Shown: positions 1 through 12,600 of the stretch, one piece after another
How positions within the stretch are numbered: position 1 is the first letter of the stretch
Layout of the letters: each line of letters begins with the position of its first letter
Source of the DNA: Globodera rostochiensis
Lineage: Eukaryota; Nematoda; Chromadorea; Rhabditida; Heteroderidae
Direction: 5' to 3'
NCBI GenBank assembly: GCA_018350325.1
Contig: JAEVLN010000010.1
Coordinates: forward strand, 124,001 to 188,000
DNA length: 64,000 nt
Position numbers and translations under genes: made by a program
The notes under the pieces: model-generated
Database searches by the model: none
What the model saw: only the letters and a program-made list of their open reading frames with translations
What the model was told of the DNA's origin: nothing

Positions 1-509
1 GCTTACGCCTATTTTTTGCAGTTTTGTTTTGACGAGTTATGCACGAAAAACATGTTTTTAACCCGAAAATTCTTTGGTTTAACGAGCCTATCCAAGTCCA
101 AGCCTAAGCCTAAGCCTATTTCGGACTTTTCGAACCTAAAATAGGCCCAAGCCTATTTCGGTATTTGAAGATTTTTGGAGCCTATTTTGGCATTTTTGGC
201 GACTTTTTTGAACTTTTGTGCCTATTTCGCGCTTTTTCAAAAAATTTCTTAAGAAAAATGAAATAAATTCGAATTTTTCTTGACATGATCACGAATTTTT
301 TGAAAATTAAAAAATAAATAAATAAATTGATTTTTTTTATCAAAGATTCTTCTTAGAATTTCTTGCTTTTTTAGGCGCCTTTTTGCAATTTTTCTTGCCT
401 AAAAGTAGCAGCCCTACTGATTGATAAATTACACATGTAAAAAACAATTTTTTAAGCCATTTTTGTTATTTTTACACCCATTTTTTCGAGCTTATTTTTG
501 CTTATTAAC

Positions 510-795
510 CCGGGGTTTTGGAGCCTATTTTGGCATTTTTTGGAGCTATTTTGGCATTTTTGGAGCCTATTTTGGCATTTTTTGGAGCCTATTTTGGCAT
601 TTTTGGAGCCTATTTTGGCATTTTTTGGAGCCTATTTTGGCATTTTTTGGAGCCTATTTTGGCATTTTTTGGAGCCTATTTTGGCATTTTTTGGAGCCTA
701 TTTTGGCATTTTTTGGAGCCTATTTTGGCATTTTTTGGAGCCTATTTTGGCATTTTTTGGAGCCTATTTTGGCATTTTTGGAGCCTATTTTAGGC
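510..795 (+). repeat. 24-bp tandem repeat block
   Basis: About twelve copies of a 23-24-bp unit (GGAGCCTATTTTGGCATTTT plus T's) follow each other with little divergence. Looser copies of GCCTATTT lie upstream at about 60-250. The block sits just before the first galectin-like exon, probably in an intron. The repeat produces overlapping open frames in all three forward phases that are low-complexity and not protein-like. Confidence 0.9.
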
Positions 796-845
796 GCCTA
801 TATCGAGGTTCTTCGAGCCTAAAAATCTCATCCCTACTAATTAAG

Positions 846-3800
846 TTCATTCGGCCCAACGAAAACCCGAAAGAGACCGGCTCCAAAAAGGTTGGAGAGA
901 TGCCGTACATTCCATCTGAATGTGCCAATTCGGCACAAAACGACAAACTCATCGTAAAAAGTGCCGAACTTGTCGAGACAAAGCCATTGCCTGTGATCAG
1001 CGGAAAAATTGTGCGAGTGATGTTCCGAGTGAACAAAAACCCAAAATTTGTCGCCTTCCGTTTGGAGGACAAAGACAAACACACAATTTTGGAGATGACC
1101 ATCTCGGGGCATGAGATTGAACTCGTCACGAAACAGGTCCACAATTTTTGCACTAATTTCATTTAGTTTCATTAATGTTATAAATTGTTTAGTGTGCTTT
1201 TATTCCGATCGGGGGAATCATCGGCTTCTCCCCCCCCCCAGGGGTTTTTACAATTCATTCCGATCGGTGGGATCAGCGGCTCCCCCCCCCCCCCCAGGGG
1301 TTTTTACAATTCATTCCGATCGGGGGGATCATCGGCTTCTCCCCCCTCCCCCAGGGGTTTTTTACAATTCATTCCGATCGGGGGGATCATCGGCTTCTCC
1401 CCCCTCCCCCAGGGGTTTTTATAATTCATTCCGATCGGGGGGATCATCGGCTTCTCCCCCCTCCCCCAGGGGTTTTTATAATTCATTCCGATCGGAGGGA
1501 TCATCGGCTTCTCCCCCCTCCCCCAGGGGTTTTTTACAATTCATTCCGATCGGGGGGATCATCGGCTTCTCCCCCCTCCCCCAGGGGTTTTTATAATTTA
1601 TTCCGATCGGAGGGATCATCGGCTTCTCCCCCCTCCCCCAGGGGTTTTTATAATTCATTCCGATCGGAGGGATCATCGGCTTCTCCCCCCTCCCCCAGGG
1701 GTTTTTACAATTCATTCCGATCGGGGGGATCATCGGCTTTTCCCTTCCCTCCCTCCCAGGGGTTTTTACAATTCATTCCGATCGGGGGAATCATCGGCTT
1801 TTCCCCTCCCCCCAGGGGTTTTTACAATTCATTCCGATCGGGGGAATCATCGGCTTTTCCCCTCCCCCCAGGGGTTTTTACAATTCATTCCGATCGGGGG
1901 AATCATCGGCTTTTCCCCTCCCCCCAGGGGTTTTTTACAATTCATTCCGATCGGGGGGATCATCGGCTTCTCCCCCCTCCCCCAGGGGTTTTTACAATTC
2001 ATTCCGATCGGGGGGATCATCGGCTTCTCCCCCCTCCCCCCCCCAGGGGTTTTTACAATTCATTCTGCCGGAGGGATCATCGGCTTCTCCCCCCTCCCCC
2101 AGGGGTTGTTTACAATTCATTCCGATCGGAGGGATCATCGGCTTCTCCCCCCTCCCCCAGGGGTTGTTTACAATTCATTCCGATCGGAGGGATCATCGGC
2201 TTCTCCCCCCTCCCCCAGGGGTTTTTATAATTCATTCCGATCGGAGGGATCATCGGCTTCTCCCCCCTCCCCCAGGGGTTTTTACAATTCATTCCGATCG
2301 GGGGGATCATCGGCTTTTCCCTTCCCTCCCTCCCAGGGGTTTTTACAATTCATTCCGATCGGGGGAATCATCGGCTTTTCCCCTCCCCCCAGGGGTTTTT
2401 ACAATTCATTCCGATCGGGGGAATCATCGGCTTTTCCCCTCCCCCCAGGGGTTTTTTACAATTCATTCCGATCGGGGGGATCATCGGCTTCTCCCCCCTC
2501 CCCCAGGGGTTTTTACAATTCATTCCGATCGGGGGGATCATCGGCTTCTCCCCCCTCCCCCCCCCAGGGGTTTTTACAATTCATTCTGCCGGAGGGATCA
2601 TCGGCTTCTCCCCCCTCCCCCAGGGGTTGTTTACAATTCATTCCGATCGGAGGGATCATCGGCTTCTCCCCCCTCCCCCAGGGGTTGTTTACAATTCATT
2701 CCGATCGGAGGGATCATCGGCTTCTCCCCCCTCCCCCAGGGGTTGTTTACAATTCATTCCGATCGGAGGGATCATCGGCTTCTCCCCCCTCCCCCAGGGG
2801 TTGTTTACAATTCATTCCGATCGGAGGGATCATCGGCTTTTCCCCTCCCCCCGTCTTGTCAACTCGACATATTTCCTTATTTCAGCGCAAAAAGGATGTC
2901 AACGTCGCTATTCGCGGTGTGCCAAAAAATTCCACCTTTTTGGAGTGGTACAGCGAAAAGTATTTGCAAGTGGACTTTATCATTTACGCCTTTTTCTACG
3001 AGGTCAAAGTGGGCGGAGTGAAATATACGCGCTTTTTCCCGTGGTCCAACGATTGGTGGACCCGCGCCAATCAGACGCTGGACATTTCGTCCGTCTCGGT
3101 GATTTGTTTTTGTTTTGTTCACTTTTTGTGATCGGAAAAACGCTTTTTTACCAAAAAAAAACTTATGGGTTTTTATTAGAGCCAAGATTTTTAGGGACTA
3201 CTAAAAAACCGGGTCGAGTTCTTATGAGTGAAAATGAATTTTTGTGTTTTCTTTTGACCTAACTTAAAGTGATTTGATCGGATTGGTCCGGTCCATCGCC
3301 AACCAGCAGCCACGGATCGATCATCCACCCGTCATTTAATTCTTTAGGTTTCCGGTGACCTCTATCCGGACAGTGCCGAAACGAGTCTGATCGACGATAC
3401 TGTGAGAATTATTTTTTGATTTTATAATTAGAGACCGGATTTTTAGGGTTTAACCTATTTTTTGTTTTTTTTTGCGAACAGGGTTTGATGAGAGAAGCCC
3501 AAAAATAGAGCATTCATTTCGAAAAAAAGCGACTTTCTTTTTGATCAATATAATTTTTTAAAATCAATATTTTGCAATTTTTTTACAATAAATTCATATT
3601 TTTGGCATTTTTCGAAGATTCTTGAAGAAATTCAATATTTTAGACACTTTTTCCCAAAATTTCTTAAGAAAAATGCAATAAAAAACGGTTAAAGATCAAA
3701 AAAATTTTCTCAACTAAAAATGCACCCAAAAAAATGACTTTCTTTGACCAAAATGCACCCCCCTAAAGACCGAGATTTAACCAAAAAATTTATTGGGAGC

Positions 3801-6800
3801 CTCCGTTTTGTATAATCCGCCAATGTTGATGGGTTGCCAGCGATGGCGGTGGCTTAATCATCCCATTATTATTATTATTATTATTATTTTGTTAATTGTT
3901 TTTTGCTTATTTTAGCTACGGCGCCAACGAGTATGGCATTCCCACGTTCACACGCTCCAACCACTGGATGTCGGGGACACCGTTGTGTTTCGGGGCCAAG
4001 TGACCAAATACGCCAAATCCCTAACCTTTTATCTGACGCACAACGGCCACGAAATCAACAAATACGGTTTGGCACAATCTTTGCTTTTTGGAGTTCGGAC
4101 GGGCGCCCGACTTGCAAATATTCGACCCGGACTAAAGCCCGATATTTGCCCGGAAATGCCGGCCCGGACGAAAAATCTTAAAAATGCCCGTCCGGGAAGC
4201 GCCCGTCCGGCCCCATTTCGGGAAGCCCGACCGGGCCAAATCGATTTTCCGAACCCTAACTATTTTTATAAATATTATTTTTTTATAAATTAGGTAAATA
4301 TATTTTTAGTTGGCATTTCGCTTCTGATACTTCGGTTCAATTTCACGGTCGAAAGCCAATTCAATAATACTTTGGAGGCTTCTTACCAGACGTGGGATGA
4401 CGTGAGTCGCGCGCTGCATAAAATACTTTTCAAAAACATTAAATTATTTATTTATTTATTTATTTATTTTGACTTTTAGAAAAACAAAATCAATCGGTTG
4501 TGGCCGTTCGATGGATTCGATCCGCCCAAAAAGGGCAAATATTTGCAACGAAACGCGCCGTTCGAAATTCGCTTCAAATTGATTGCAGACGCTGCCGAAC
4601 AGAACATTTGTAGGGGGCCGGCCATTAATTAAACTTTTAAATTTTTTGAAGTTTTGGAGGCCAAAAGTTTGGCAGTTTCAATAATTTTATCAAAGTCTGC
4701 TTTTGAGGGTTGACCTCGTTTCGACCAATCCCGAACCCGTGCCTAAATCCAAAGAATTTTTGAAAATTCAAAATCCAAAAAGAATGAGGCCAAAATTGAT
4801 TTTGGAATTTTGAATTTTTGAAAAATTTTTTGAATTCGGGTACGGGGTTAGTATTGGTCGAAACGTAGGTCAGATTCAATTTTTTGCCCCCAAACCCCCC
4901 CCCCCCCCCTCTAGAAACACCCTTTTCTCGACTTTTAATAATCGCTGACGCTTCCGGGGAAACCTTTTTGAGAATTGTGCAAATTTTAGAAAAATAAATT
5001 CCGTTTGAAATAAAATAATATTTTAAAATTCCTAATCAATTGGCAATTTTCTATTTTTAAAGCTTTGCCTTCCAAAATGTATATCAATGTGACGTTGGAC
5101 ACAATGCTGGACGGCTCCAAATCCCGCATTAATTTGAAACAATTCAAATCGGAACTCGAATTTCCCATCAATAACATTGGGGTTGGCTTTTTGGCATTCA
5201 AATTCGGCATTAATCGCTTTTTTTGTTGAAGGCTGAAGGCGATTTGAATATATTTACACAGCCAAAAATCGAAAAAGCGCGGGAGGTAATTGAATTTTGG
5301 AATTCCATTTGATGTGATCAGACGTTATGCTTCTCAACTTTGGCTTGGATTATTAGTAAATTGTCATGGCAAACGGCTTCTAAAAAATGGCATTCTAATG
5401 GCAATTTTTCTTAACAAATTTCAAATTTCAGGAAATTTTCATTTTTTTCCCTCAAAAAATGAAAATTTTCCCCAAAGTTCCAAGAAATGGCAAATTTCAA
5501 AATTATGGCATTTGCCATTAAAAGAGGGCAATCTGAGATCCCAGGGGGGGGGGGGGATCCCGATCCCGTCCGGTCTAATTAATTTGAATTTTAAAAATTT
5601 TAAACAAAAATTCGACTTTTAGAGTTTTTCGAATCTTCATTTATTGCTGGACCCCCTTTTGGCTGACGAAGATTCGGCACTGTTTGAAGGCTTTCTGCAG
5701 AACAATGCGACAACATTACGCATTTTCTTTCTCCACAATACGATGGAGCCCCGCATTAACGGTGTTCACTAAAGAGACCGGAAACTTTTGGACCCAAACA
5801 ATATTTGGCCAAACTCCAATTGGACCCCAAACCCAATTAAACTTTTGGTCCATTTTTTGTACAAAAAAAAAAACCCCAAAAAATTTTTGGTTTTGGGTAG
5901 AATAGGCCGGGACCGGGACTGGTACTGAAGTCTCCAATTTTGGGACTGAATTTCTCCCCTTATAAAGGTCCCGGTTTTTTCAAAATTGACAAATGCTGGT
6001 TTTTGATCATTAGTCCCGGTTTTTTTGACCGGGATTTGATTAATTTCCCCCCTTATAAAAGGTCCCGGTTTTTTTGACCGGGATTTGATTAATTTTCCTC
6101 CTTATAAAGGTCCCGGTTTTTTTAAATTTTTTCAATCCCGATCCCGGGTTTCCCCAAGAATTCCGATCCCGGCTTTGGGTCCGGACTCTAGTGCGCTGCT
6201 CTCACTCACACAAATTGGCTAAAATTGGGCATTCATTGGCATTAAATTGTTCAGACTCGAACATTCCGCTCGCAATCATCTTCGAGTTCAACGATAAATA
6301 CGAGCAAAACTTTATGTTTCTGCAATTTAATGCAACGGAGGTTGGCTCTGATTGATTGATTGTCTGTGTTAAGAAAGTTTCACAAACAAACAAAAAAAAT
6401 TTTCAGAATAATGGCGACAAAAGCCACGCGGTGAGAAACCCTTCACGCCTTTTTGCTGGCCAAAATTTCAAAATCGAAATTCGAGTCGCGCGGGAGGAGT
6501 TCAAAATTTACATTCACGGCGCCTATGTGCGATCCTTTCAACACAAATTCCCGCCGTGGACTGTCAACTGCCTTCGGGTGGGTGGGATACTCTTGTAATC
6601 GGATGTCGGACTTTAATTTTGGCATCCGGTTACATCCCTGGCACCCACCGATTGATTGATTGATTGAGTTTGGAATTTTCAGTGTTTTCCCCGGACTTTT
6701 TGGAATTTGTCCAAACACTTATTATGCGCTTACATACAGATTAAATTTCTTTTATTTGGTTTAATTTGAGAAGAATTATCGGAATTCAAACTTTGTAATG

Positions 6801-8504
6801 GATGCGCGTTGTGTGGGTGGGGGGGGGGAGGCGGGCGGACCCTTATTTTTATTCTCTAAATTAAGTTTTTACAAAAATTTCATTTTCTTAAACAAAGAAA
6901 AATGCTTTTTCTTTTGGCGCTTTTTGAGTGTTTTTTTTTTGAAAGCGCCACGCTGTCGGAAAGAGAATTTCGCGGTCTTTGCAACTTTACACCAACCGAT
7001 CAGCAGAGATCAAAAATCAGATTAAATAAAGCAATTAGAAGCAAATTAACACCACACAAATTTGATCAATTTGTGCTTGTTTGAAGATCGATGGCGACCT
7101 GAAGAGGATGACCCACGTTAAACGAATGAGAGGCCGAGCGGTGATCACCGATCTGGCCCAATTTGGCATCAAAACAAAATTGCCAATTGTCTACAGAGTG
7201 CCGGCCCAGAAGACACTTGCGCCCGGCACTTCCATTACCATTCAGTCAAAAGCCTCAAACAGAAGCCAAAGTAATGGCACGGAGGCGGCGAATATCACAT
7301 TTAATGTCTCTTTGCTTTACGAAGCGCTGGAAACGTATCAAACTGGTGGGAATTTTGAAGTAAATAAATTGAAATTGAAATGGAATAGCCCCGGCGGCAA
7401 TCATTGAGAATGAATGGCTTATGTAGCCAACACAAAAAATTCAAATATTTATTGGGTGGCATGGCATTGACCGCTGTTGGCATTTTTTGGATGTATAAAA
7501 ATCCAAAACCCGGACTCTCGAGGACTGATCGAGAATCTCAAAGATCTTGAAAAAATTTCTTCGATTGAGAAGCTCGTTCGGTCCGTGCTCTAATAAAAAT
7601 CCAGAGGCTGTAATAAAAGTTCCCCTATTCCAGTCGCTGCTTCCGTGCTAAATGCAAACTTGAAAAGAAGTAAGTAGCTGCATTTGTTTATAATTTAAAT
7701 TAGGGTTGAAACCCCGACCCCGCAAATTTAGGCCATTTTTCGGGGATTTCCCCGACCCCGACACTTGTAAGTCCCACCCCCGATGAAACCCCGACCCCGC
7801 AAATTTAGGCCAATTTCCCGGGATTTCCCCGACCCTGACACTCGTAAGTCCCACCCCGATAAACCTCGACCCCGCAATTCTCAACCATGACCTCGGGGGT
7901 TCACTCTAAATTAAATAATTCGGGCCAATTTTCGTCCCATTTAGTATTAATTAGTTTAATCGTTCAGTTGGGCGAGTTGTTTTGCATGCAGAATTCAGCG
8001 GGACGGATGTGAAGTTGTTTGAGCGCAATGTGCGCAAAGATTATTTGCTTAACAAATGATTTTTCAAAAAATTCAGAACAAGGACGAATTGGTCCCTTTG
8101 AAGGGCACAAAGTTGGCAAATCCAATCAAGCCAAACGAGCCATTCTCCTTGGTCATTACATTTCATGAAAAGCAAAAATTTGTGTTACATTTGGACAGCC
8201 AAAAAGTGATCGACGTGACAACGTCCCTCCCTCAATGGGCCATCGAATATATTCGCGTGAGTTAAGCCAAATCTTTTTTGTCGGATAAAAAAATTCAATT
8301 GGCCATTAATGAAATTTGAATTGAACATTTTATGGACGCAAAAAGGTCCAATCCTTAAAATAAAAACTCAAGTACAGCCAAATTGTGATGAAATTCCGTC
8401 CATTTCAGGTCGACGGGACGAATTTGTTAGCGGGTGAAACAAGAATTTCGATGGACAGCGTAAACAAAAAGCAGTCGTTATTTAAAGCTGCTCGAATTTT
8501 GTGA
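846..8504 (+). CDS. Four-domain galectin-like protein (5' end outside window)
   Basis: Fifteen exons join in frame: 846-1136, 2886-3098, 3348-3401, 3916-4066, 4310-4401, 4480-4609, 5063-5181, 5232-5285, 5623-5761, 6192-6340, 6407-6577, 7087-7345, 7992-8029, 8077-8256 and 8409-8504 (TGA). The first exon opens at an acceptor without an obvious start, so upstream exons probably lie outside the window. Four successive segments resemble galectin jelly-roll domains: strands such as DVGDTVVFRGQV, FKIEIRV..EFKIYIHGAYV.SFQH, and PNEPFSLVITF..KFVLHLDSQKV, each followed by an I..L.V.GD-like end. The usual galectin sugar-binding signature (H-N-R ... W-E-R) is not seen in any copy. Galectins bind beta-galactosides; here the ligand is unknown. 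Several N-x-S/T sites suggest possible secretion, but no signal peptide is visible. The exon 7345/7992 junction is the least certain. Fold assignment is moderately sure, exact exon set less so. Confidence 0.65.
1200..2860 (+). repeat. Minisatellite, about 29 copies of a ~56-bp unit
   Basis: About 29 head-to-tail copies of a 55-59-bp G/C-tract-rich unit fill the intron between the first two galectin-like exons. Each contains ACAATTCATTCCGATCGG, GATCATCGGCTT, a C-rich run and CAGGGG. Variant units recur in the same order (a CCCTTCCCTCC variant at about 1742 and 2319, a CATTCTGCCG variant at about 2061 and 2582), so a block of nine or ten units was itself duplicated. Open frames across the array are by-products. 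Confidence 0.95.
5340..5555 (+). repeat. Partial copy of the 13577-13968 element in a galectin-gene intron
   Basis: This stretch shares long runs with the element at 13577-13968: the GGCAAACGG.TTCTAAAAAATGG start, the GGAAATTTTCATT core, and the final GGGCAATCTGAGATCCC. The left terminal repeat and target duplication are not recognisable, so it is a degraded or truncated copy. Confidence 0.7.
7705..7885 (+). repeat. Two tandem ~84-bp C-rich repeats in a galectin-gene intron
   Basis: Two near-identical units beginning CCCCGACCCCGCAAATTTAG and ending in GTAAGTCCCACCCC lie head to tail, followed by a shorter third start. Related C-rich words occur in the hAT-like elements at 8666 and 26689, so this may be a degraded transposon. 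Confidence 0.7.
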
Positions 8505-9663
8505 TTAAACAAATCCGCATTTCTTTTTTATTTACCCATTTAGATTAATTAAATTGCTCTTGTGGTATTAATTACATTAAAAATTAATTATTCATTTAAT
8601 TGATAAATGGACAAAATTTCTGCTGCTGGCTGCTTTATCTTTATTGATTTTCTAGTTATTTGTGCTTGGGTTGCTCCCCGAACCCCGACGGGGTTTTCGT
8701 CCCCGACCTCGACTTTTTTGAATTTTTCGGGGTTTTTGCTGGGAAAACCCCGACTTTTTTGGTTGGGGACAAAAACCCCGACTTTTTCCGTCCCCGAGGG
8801 CTCGGGGAGCAACACTAATTTGGGCATCAATTAAGCTTTCAAATTTTGGAGAGAGCACTTGTTCAAAAAGAATTAAGCCATTTTGTGTTTTTGAAGGCAC
8901 TGCGGCGCCGATAAGTGCCGCAGGGAAATTGGCCATAAATTTTTTGCCACGTCGTGGATCACTTAAAATTGCGTCGAGAATCGCGGTCCGTGACTTCAAC
9001 CCGGTGATAGGCATCAAAGCGGGAATGGGCAGCTTTCGACTCGGCCTCTCGCTTTCTTGCCAACTCTCGCCTATTTTTGAGCTCTCGAAGAGAAACTTAA
9101 AAATGCACCCCTAATGATGGCACTTTGATCGAATTTAAAAAAGTTCTCGGTGAAAATCTTTTTTTTTATACTTTAATTTTTCCTTTTTAGTATTTTTAAT
9201 ATTTTTTAAATTAATTTTAAAATAATTGTATTTGTATTTTACTTTTTTTTCTTTTTCCAATTGCATTTTATTACTTTTTTCACAAAATTATTCATTTTTT
9301 TCTTCTTTTTTTTTACGCATCAATCCATTTTATTACTTTTTATTAATTGGTCTGTTGGCATTTGTGGCAATTGCATTTTAATGATTTTTCAATCAAATTG
9401 CCAATGCCAAGTCATTCAACGACATAATCCAACTTTATTTTGCATGCCATTCTTAATGGATTTTCCATTTTATTCTAACCTTTTCATTTATTTTGGATTA
9501 TTTTACTAGAAAATTCCAATAATCCTAATATTTAATTCGCCGACACATAGATTGACAAAACATCTGAATTTTAGGAGAAAAAAAAATTGAATTTTTAGTC
9601 GATTTGTCCTATTAAACAAACAAAAAAGTTGGCAACTCTCTGGCTTCTTTTCAGCATAAAAAG
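8505..9663. other. Intergenic spacer, galectin-like gene to kinase gene
   Basis: No coding exon was recognised here. It holds one short hAT-like element (8666-8817), AT-rich tracts, and the presumed promoter region of the downstream kinase gene. No specific promoter motif is distinguishable. Confidence 0.6.
8666..8817. mobile_element. hAT-like MITE, 152 bp
   Basis: Imperfect terminal inverted repeats GTTGCTCCCCGA / TCGGGGAGCAAC bound the element. It is flanked by ATTTGTGC (8658-8665) and ATTTGGGC (8818-8825), a 7/8 match to an 8-bp target duplication as expected for hAT-type transposition. The interior is made of C- and G-rich words and has no coding capacity. Confidence 0.7.
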
Positions 9664-12600
9664 ATGCAATTCATTTTATTCCCAATTTTGGCATTATTTT
9701 TGGTAAAAAATGTTCCCCATTTGAAAGCGACGCGATCGCCAACTTCCTCAATTGGGCAACAACATTCCGCCGGTAGGAGAAAACTCGGCGATATTTTTAG
9801 AGAAGATCAATTCGAGAATCTCGAGCAAGGATCTCGTCTAAATGGTTAGATTTTTTGGGCATTTTCAATCTTCTATCTACGAGCTGAATACGAATTCAAT
9901 TAATTAGCCTTTTCTTTTTGGCCAACTTTGAGGGACCGTAACTTTGCTTAGGAATAGACGCAAGCCCGATTATATCATTTTTGCGGGTCTGAGTCACTCC
10001 TCAAACTCAATTCGAGAATCTCGAGAAAAGATTAGATCGAACTCAACGCTTCGGTCTCTCAATATTTTTTCAAAATTAGTCTTTATCATTAAAAACTAAT
10101 TAAGCGATTGGTGTCGAATGTGCGGAGGTGGTGAATGAAATGGAGCCATTTGAATATGTCCCGGCACTCAGAGGGGAGGAGGAAAATAAAAAATTGGTTG
10201 AAGAAAAGAGCAAACTTGACAATGGAAGAAGAGGACAAATAGAGAAAAAAGGAATCTTAAAAAGGCTGAAAGAACGTTGGAATGATGCCAAAGAAAAAAA
10301 AGCTCGAGAAAAAAAAGAAAAAAAAGAAAGAATGCAAAGAGAAGAAGAACGGGAAAAAAGGAAAGAAAAAATTTGGTCGGAAAATGAGTTTTTTGCGAAC
10401 GGAAGCTATGGACAGGTGAGGGGTTTCGAGAGTCGGTCTCGAATAATCATTTGAACATTAATAAATTAATAAAAATTATTATGCGGGTTGCGCGATCTGA
10501 TCCAAACCATGCCGATGCCGAAGGATCACGTGAGACCCCAAAACGGGCACTGTCCCAACCTTGACCCCAGGGGATCCCCCCCCCCCTACTTTTAAGATTT
10601 CGGGCTGACTGTCTAAGCTGTGGATTTCCCAGACCAAAATTTTGAAGAAATAAATTTAATTAGGACAAAAAATCATTTGACCCCTGCGGTGACACCGGAA
10701 AAATGTTTGACCAAATTGGCTATTTGGCCGGAAGAAAGGCCAAATTTTCGGCTTTTTAAGCAAAAAGTCTGCCAAGCCAATGACTTATTATGTAATTTCA
10801 ATTCAGCTTTTTCTCGCTAACACCGGCAACGAAGTGAAAACAATTCCAAAAAACAAATGTGTCGTAATAAAACGAGCCATTCGTATGACTGGGGAATTTT
10901 ACAACAGTGTAAAAGTGATGGAAAAGTTTCAAAAGTTAGCGGAGATCAAACGAAAGCATATCATCGAAATGGTCGATTAGTGAGTATATATATATTTGTC
11001 AAAACATAAATTAGGACACGGATTTATAAACAATGGCCAAAATATGCAAACACTAAAATAAAGTTAGTTAAAATGCCACCCCCCCCCAAATCCTTAAATA
11101 TGCTAGTTAATTTTTTGTTTTGTATTTTGCTTAAACAATTCGCGAGCTTAAAAGTGCCAAAATATGCAAATTAGCAAAAATTCGTCCCCATAAATAATTA
11201 TCAAGCAATTCACTAATTAATGGCATAAATGTGTGTTCAACACCAGGGAGCTCAAAATGCCCTATTTTTATGGCAAATGCAATAATTTTGGGAAGTTGCC
11301 TTATTTTTCCCCCAGATTTCCACACTTGCCATAATTTTTGCCATATTTTTGAACTTTGTGAAAATTCTCATTTTTAAGGGAAAAATGAGAATTCCCGAAA
11401 AAAGTGTCTTTGATTCGTACAATTTGAAGTTTTTGGTTGCAAATCTTTTAACAAATTGAAAAATTCCAAATTTTTTCGTCGGCGCCTATCGGCACCGCCG
11501 ACTTCCCCCCCCCCCTAAATAAAGCAGAATTCTCAAAAAATGGATTTTTTGAAAATTCCTGAAGAAAACTTCCATATTTTTAACCTCTCGATGCCATAAA
11601 AATGCCATATTTTGTCGCAGATGAGTTGAGCTCCCTGTTCAACACGGCCGGTACATTTTCGGTTTTGAGACGGTAAAAATTTGATTTGTTTTTGTTTAGC
11701 GGTGAAAGCTTTTTGAATCAAAACATTCGAGTGATTCTTATGGAAAAGGGAGGCGACGATCTCAGAAATAGAATGGCACGCAAAAAGCGAAACTCAGAAA
11801 AAATGGATGAAAAAGCTTTGACAAAAGTTGCACTGGAAATGGCTTTGACCCTCAGAGACTTCCATCAAAGTGAAAATTATTAGTTTTTTTTAAGTTTTTG
11901 GGATTTTATACCGCTTTTTGGATGACAATTTTATGGGCTTGTGATTTATTTAAATTTTTAGTTGCAATTCATTTGGACTTCAAGCTTGACAATTTGGTGT
12001 ATGTCACGAATGAAAAAAGTGGTGGCAATGAGATTTTGAAATTGATCGATTTTGATGGTTCTCATTTAATGCATTTGATGCCCGAGGGGGACAACAATGC
12101 CCACGACGCTGATCACGCGGAGAACATCGAATTTGCCCACGTCACTCCGATGCGATACAAAAGTCCAGAACAGTTTATGCGCCAAAAAGTTTGATTTTGT
12201 TTGGGCATCAATACAAAATTATTTGTAAATTATTTTAGATTTCAAGAAAAACGGACATTTGGGCTTTTGGCGTTTCACTGTACGAGATAATCATTCAATT
12301 CAAGTCACCGTCAGGGGTAAGCCATAAAACATTTCAAGCCAAGCTCTGGCCATGAAACATGAACTGATCTGGCTAATAAAGCGCTTTGGAACAACAGACC
12401 AAGATCAGATCAGATCAGATCCTTTCTTGCTTTTTCGTTAGTTATATAATAATAATCTGATCCCGATTATTCGTTGTGATCAGATTCCAGCCAGTCGTGG
12501 GTTGTTTTGTGGACATTGAACTGTGAATATACCCTTTATGCCCTTTAATTATGATGGGTTTTTTTCCAAAAAGAAAGTACCTACCTAATAAATAAGGTTT

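Noticed and set aside
421..822. Open frames with Phe/Trp-rich repeats at the left edge
   Set aside because: They are translations of the 24-bp tandem repeat in three phases and have no start context or family resemblance.
1111..3262. Long open frames across the 56-bp minisatellite on both strands
   Set aside because: They arise because the unit length allows several phases to stay open; the peptides are pure repeats and overlap each other in all frames.
11638..11675. A possible extra kinase exon just right of the MITE, with an acceptor inside the MITE's terminal repeat
   Set aside because: The phases would fit, but joining exon 3 directly to 11700 also fits and gives the normal kinase spacing between helix C and the hinge, so the extra exon is unnecessary.
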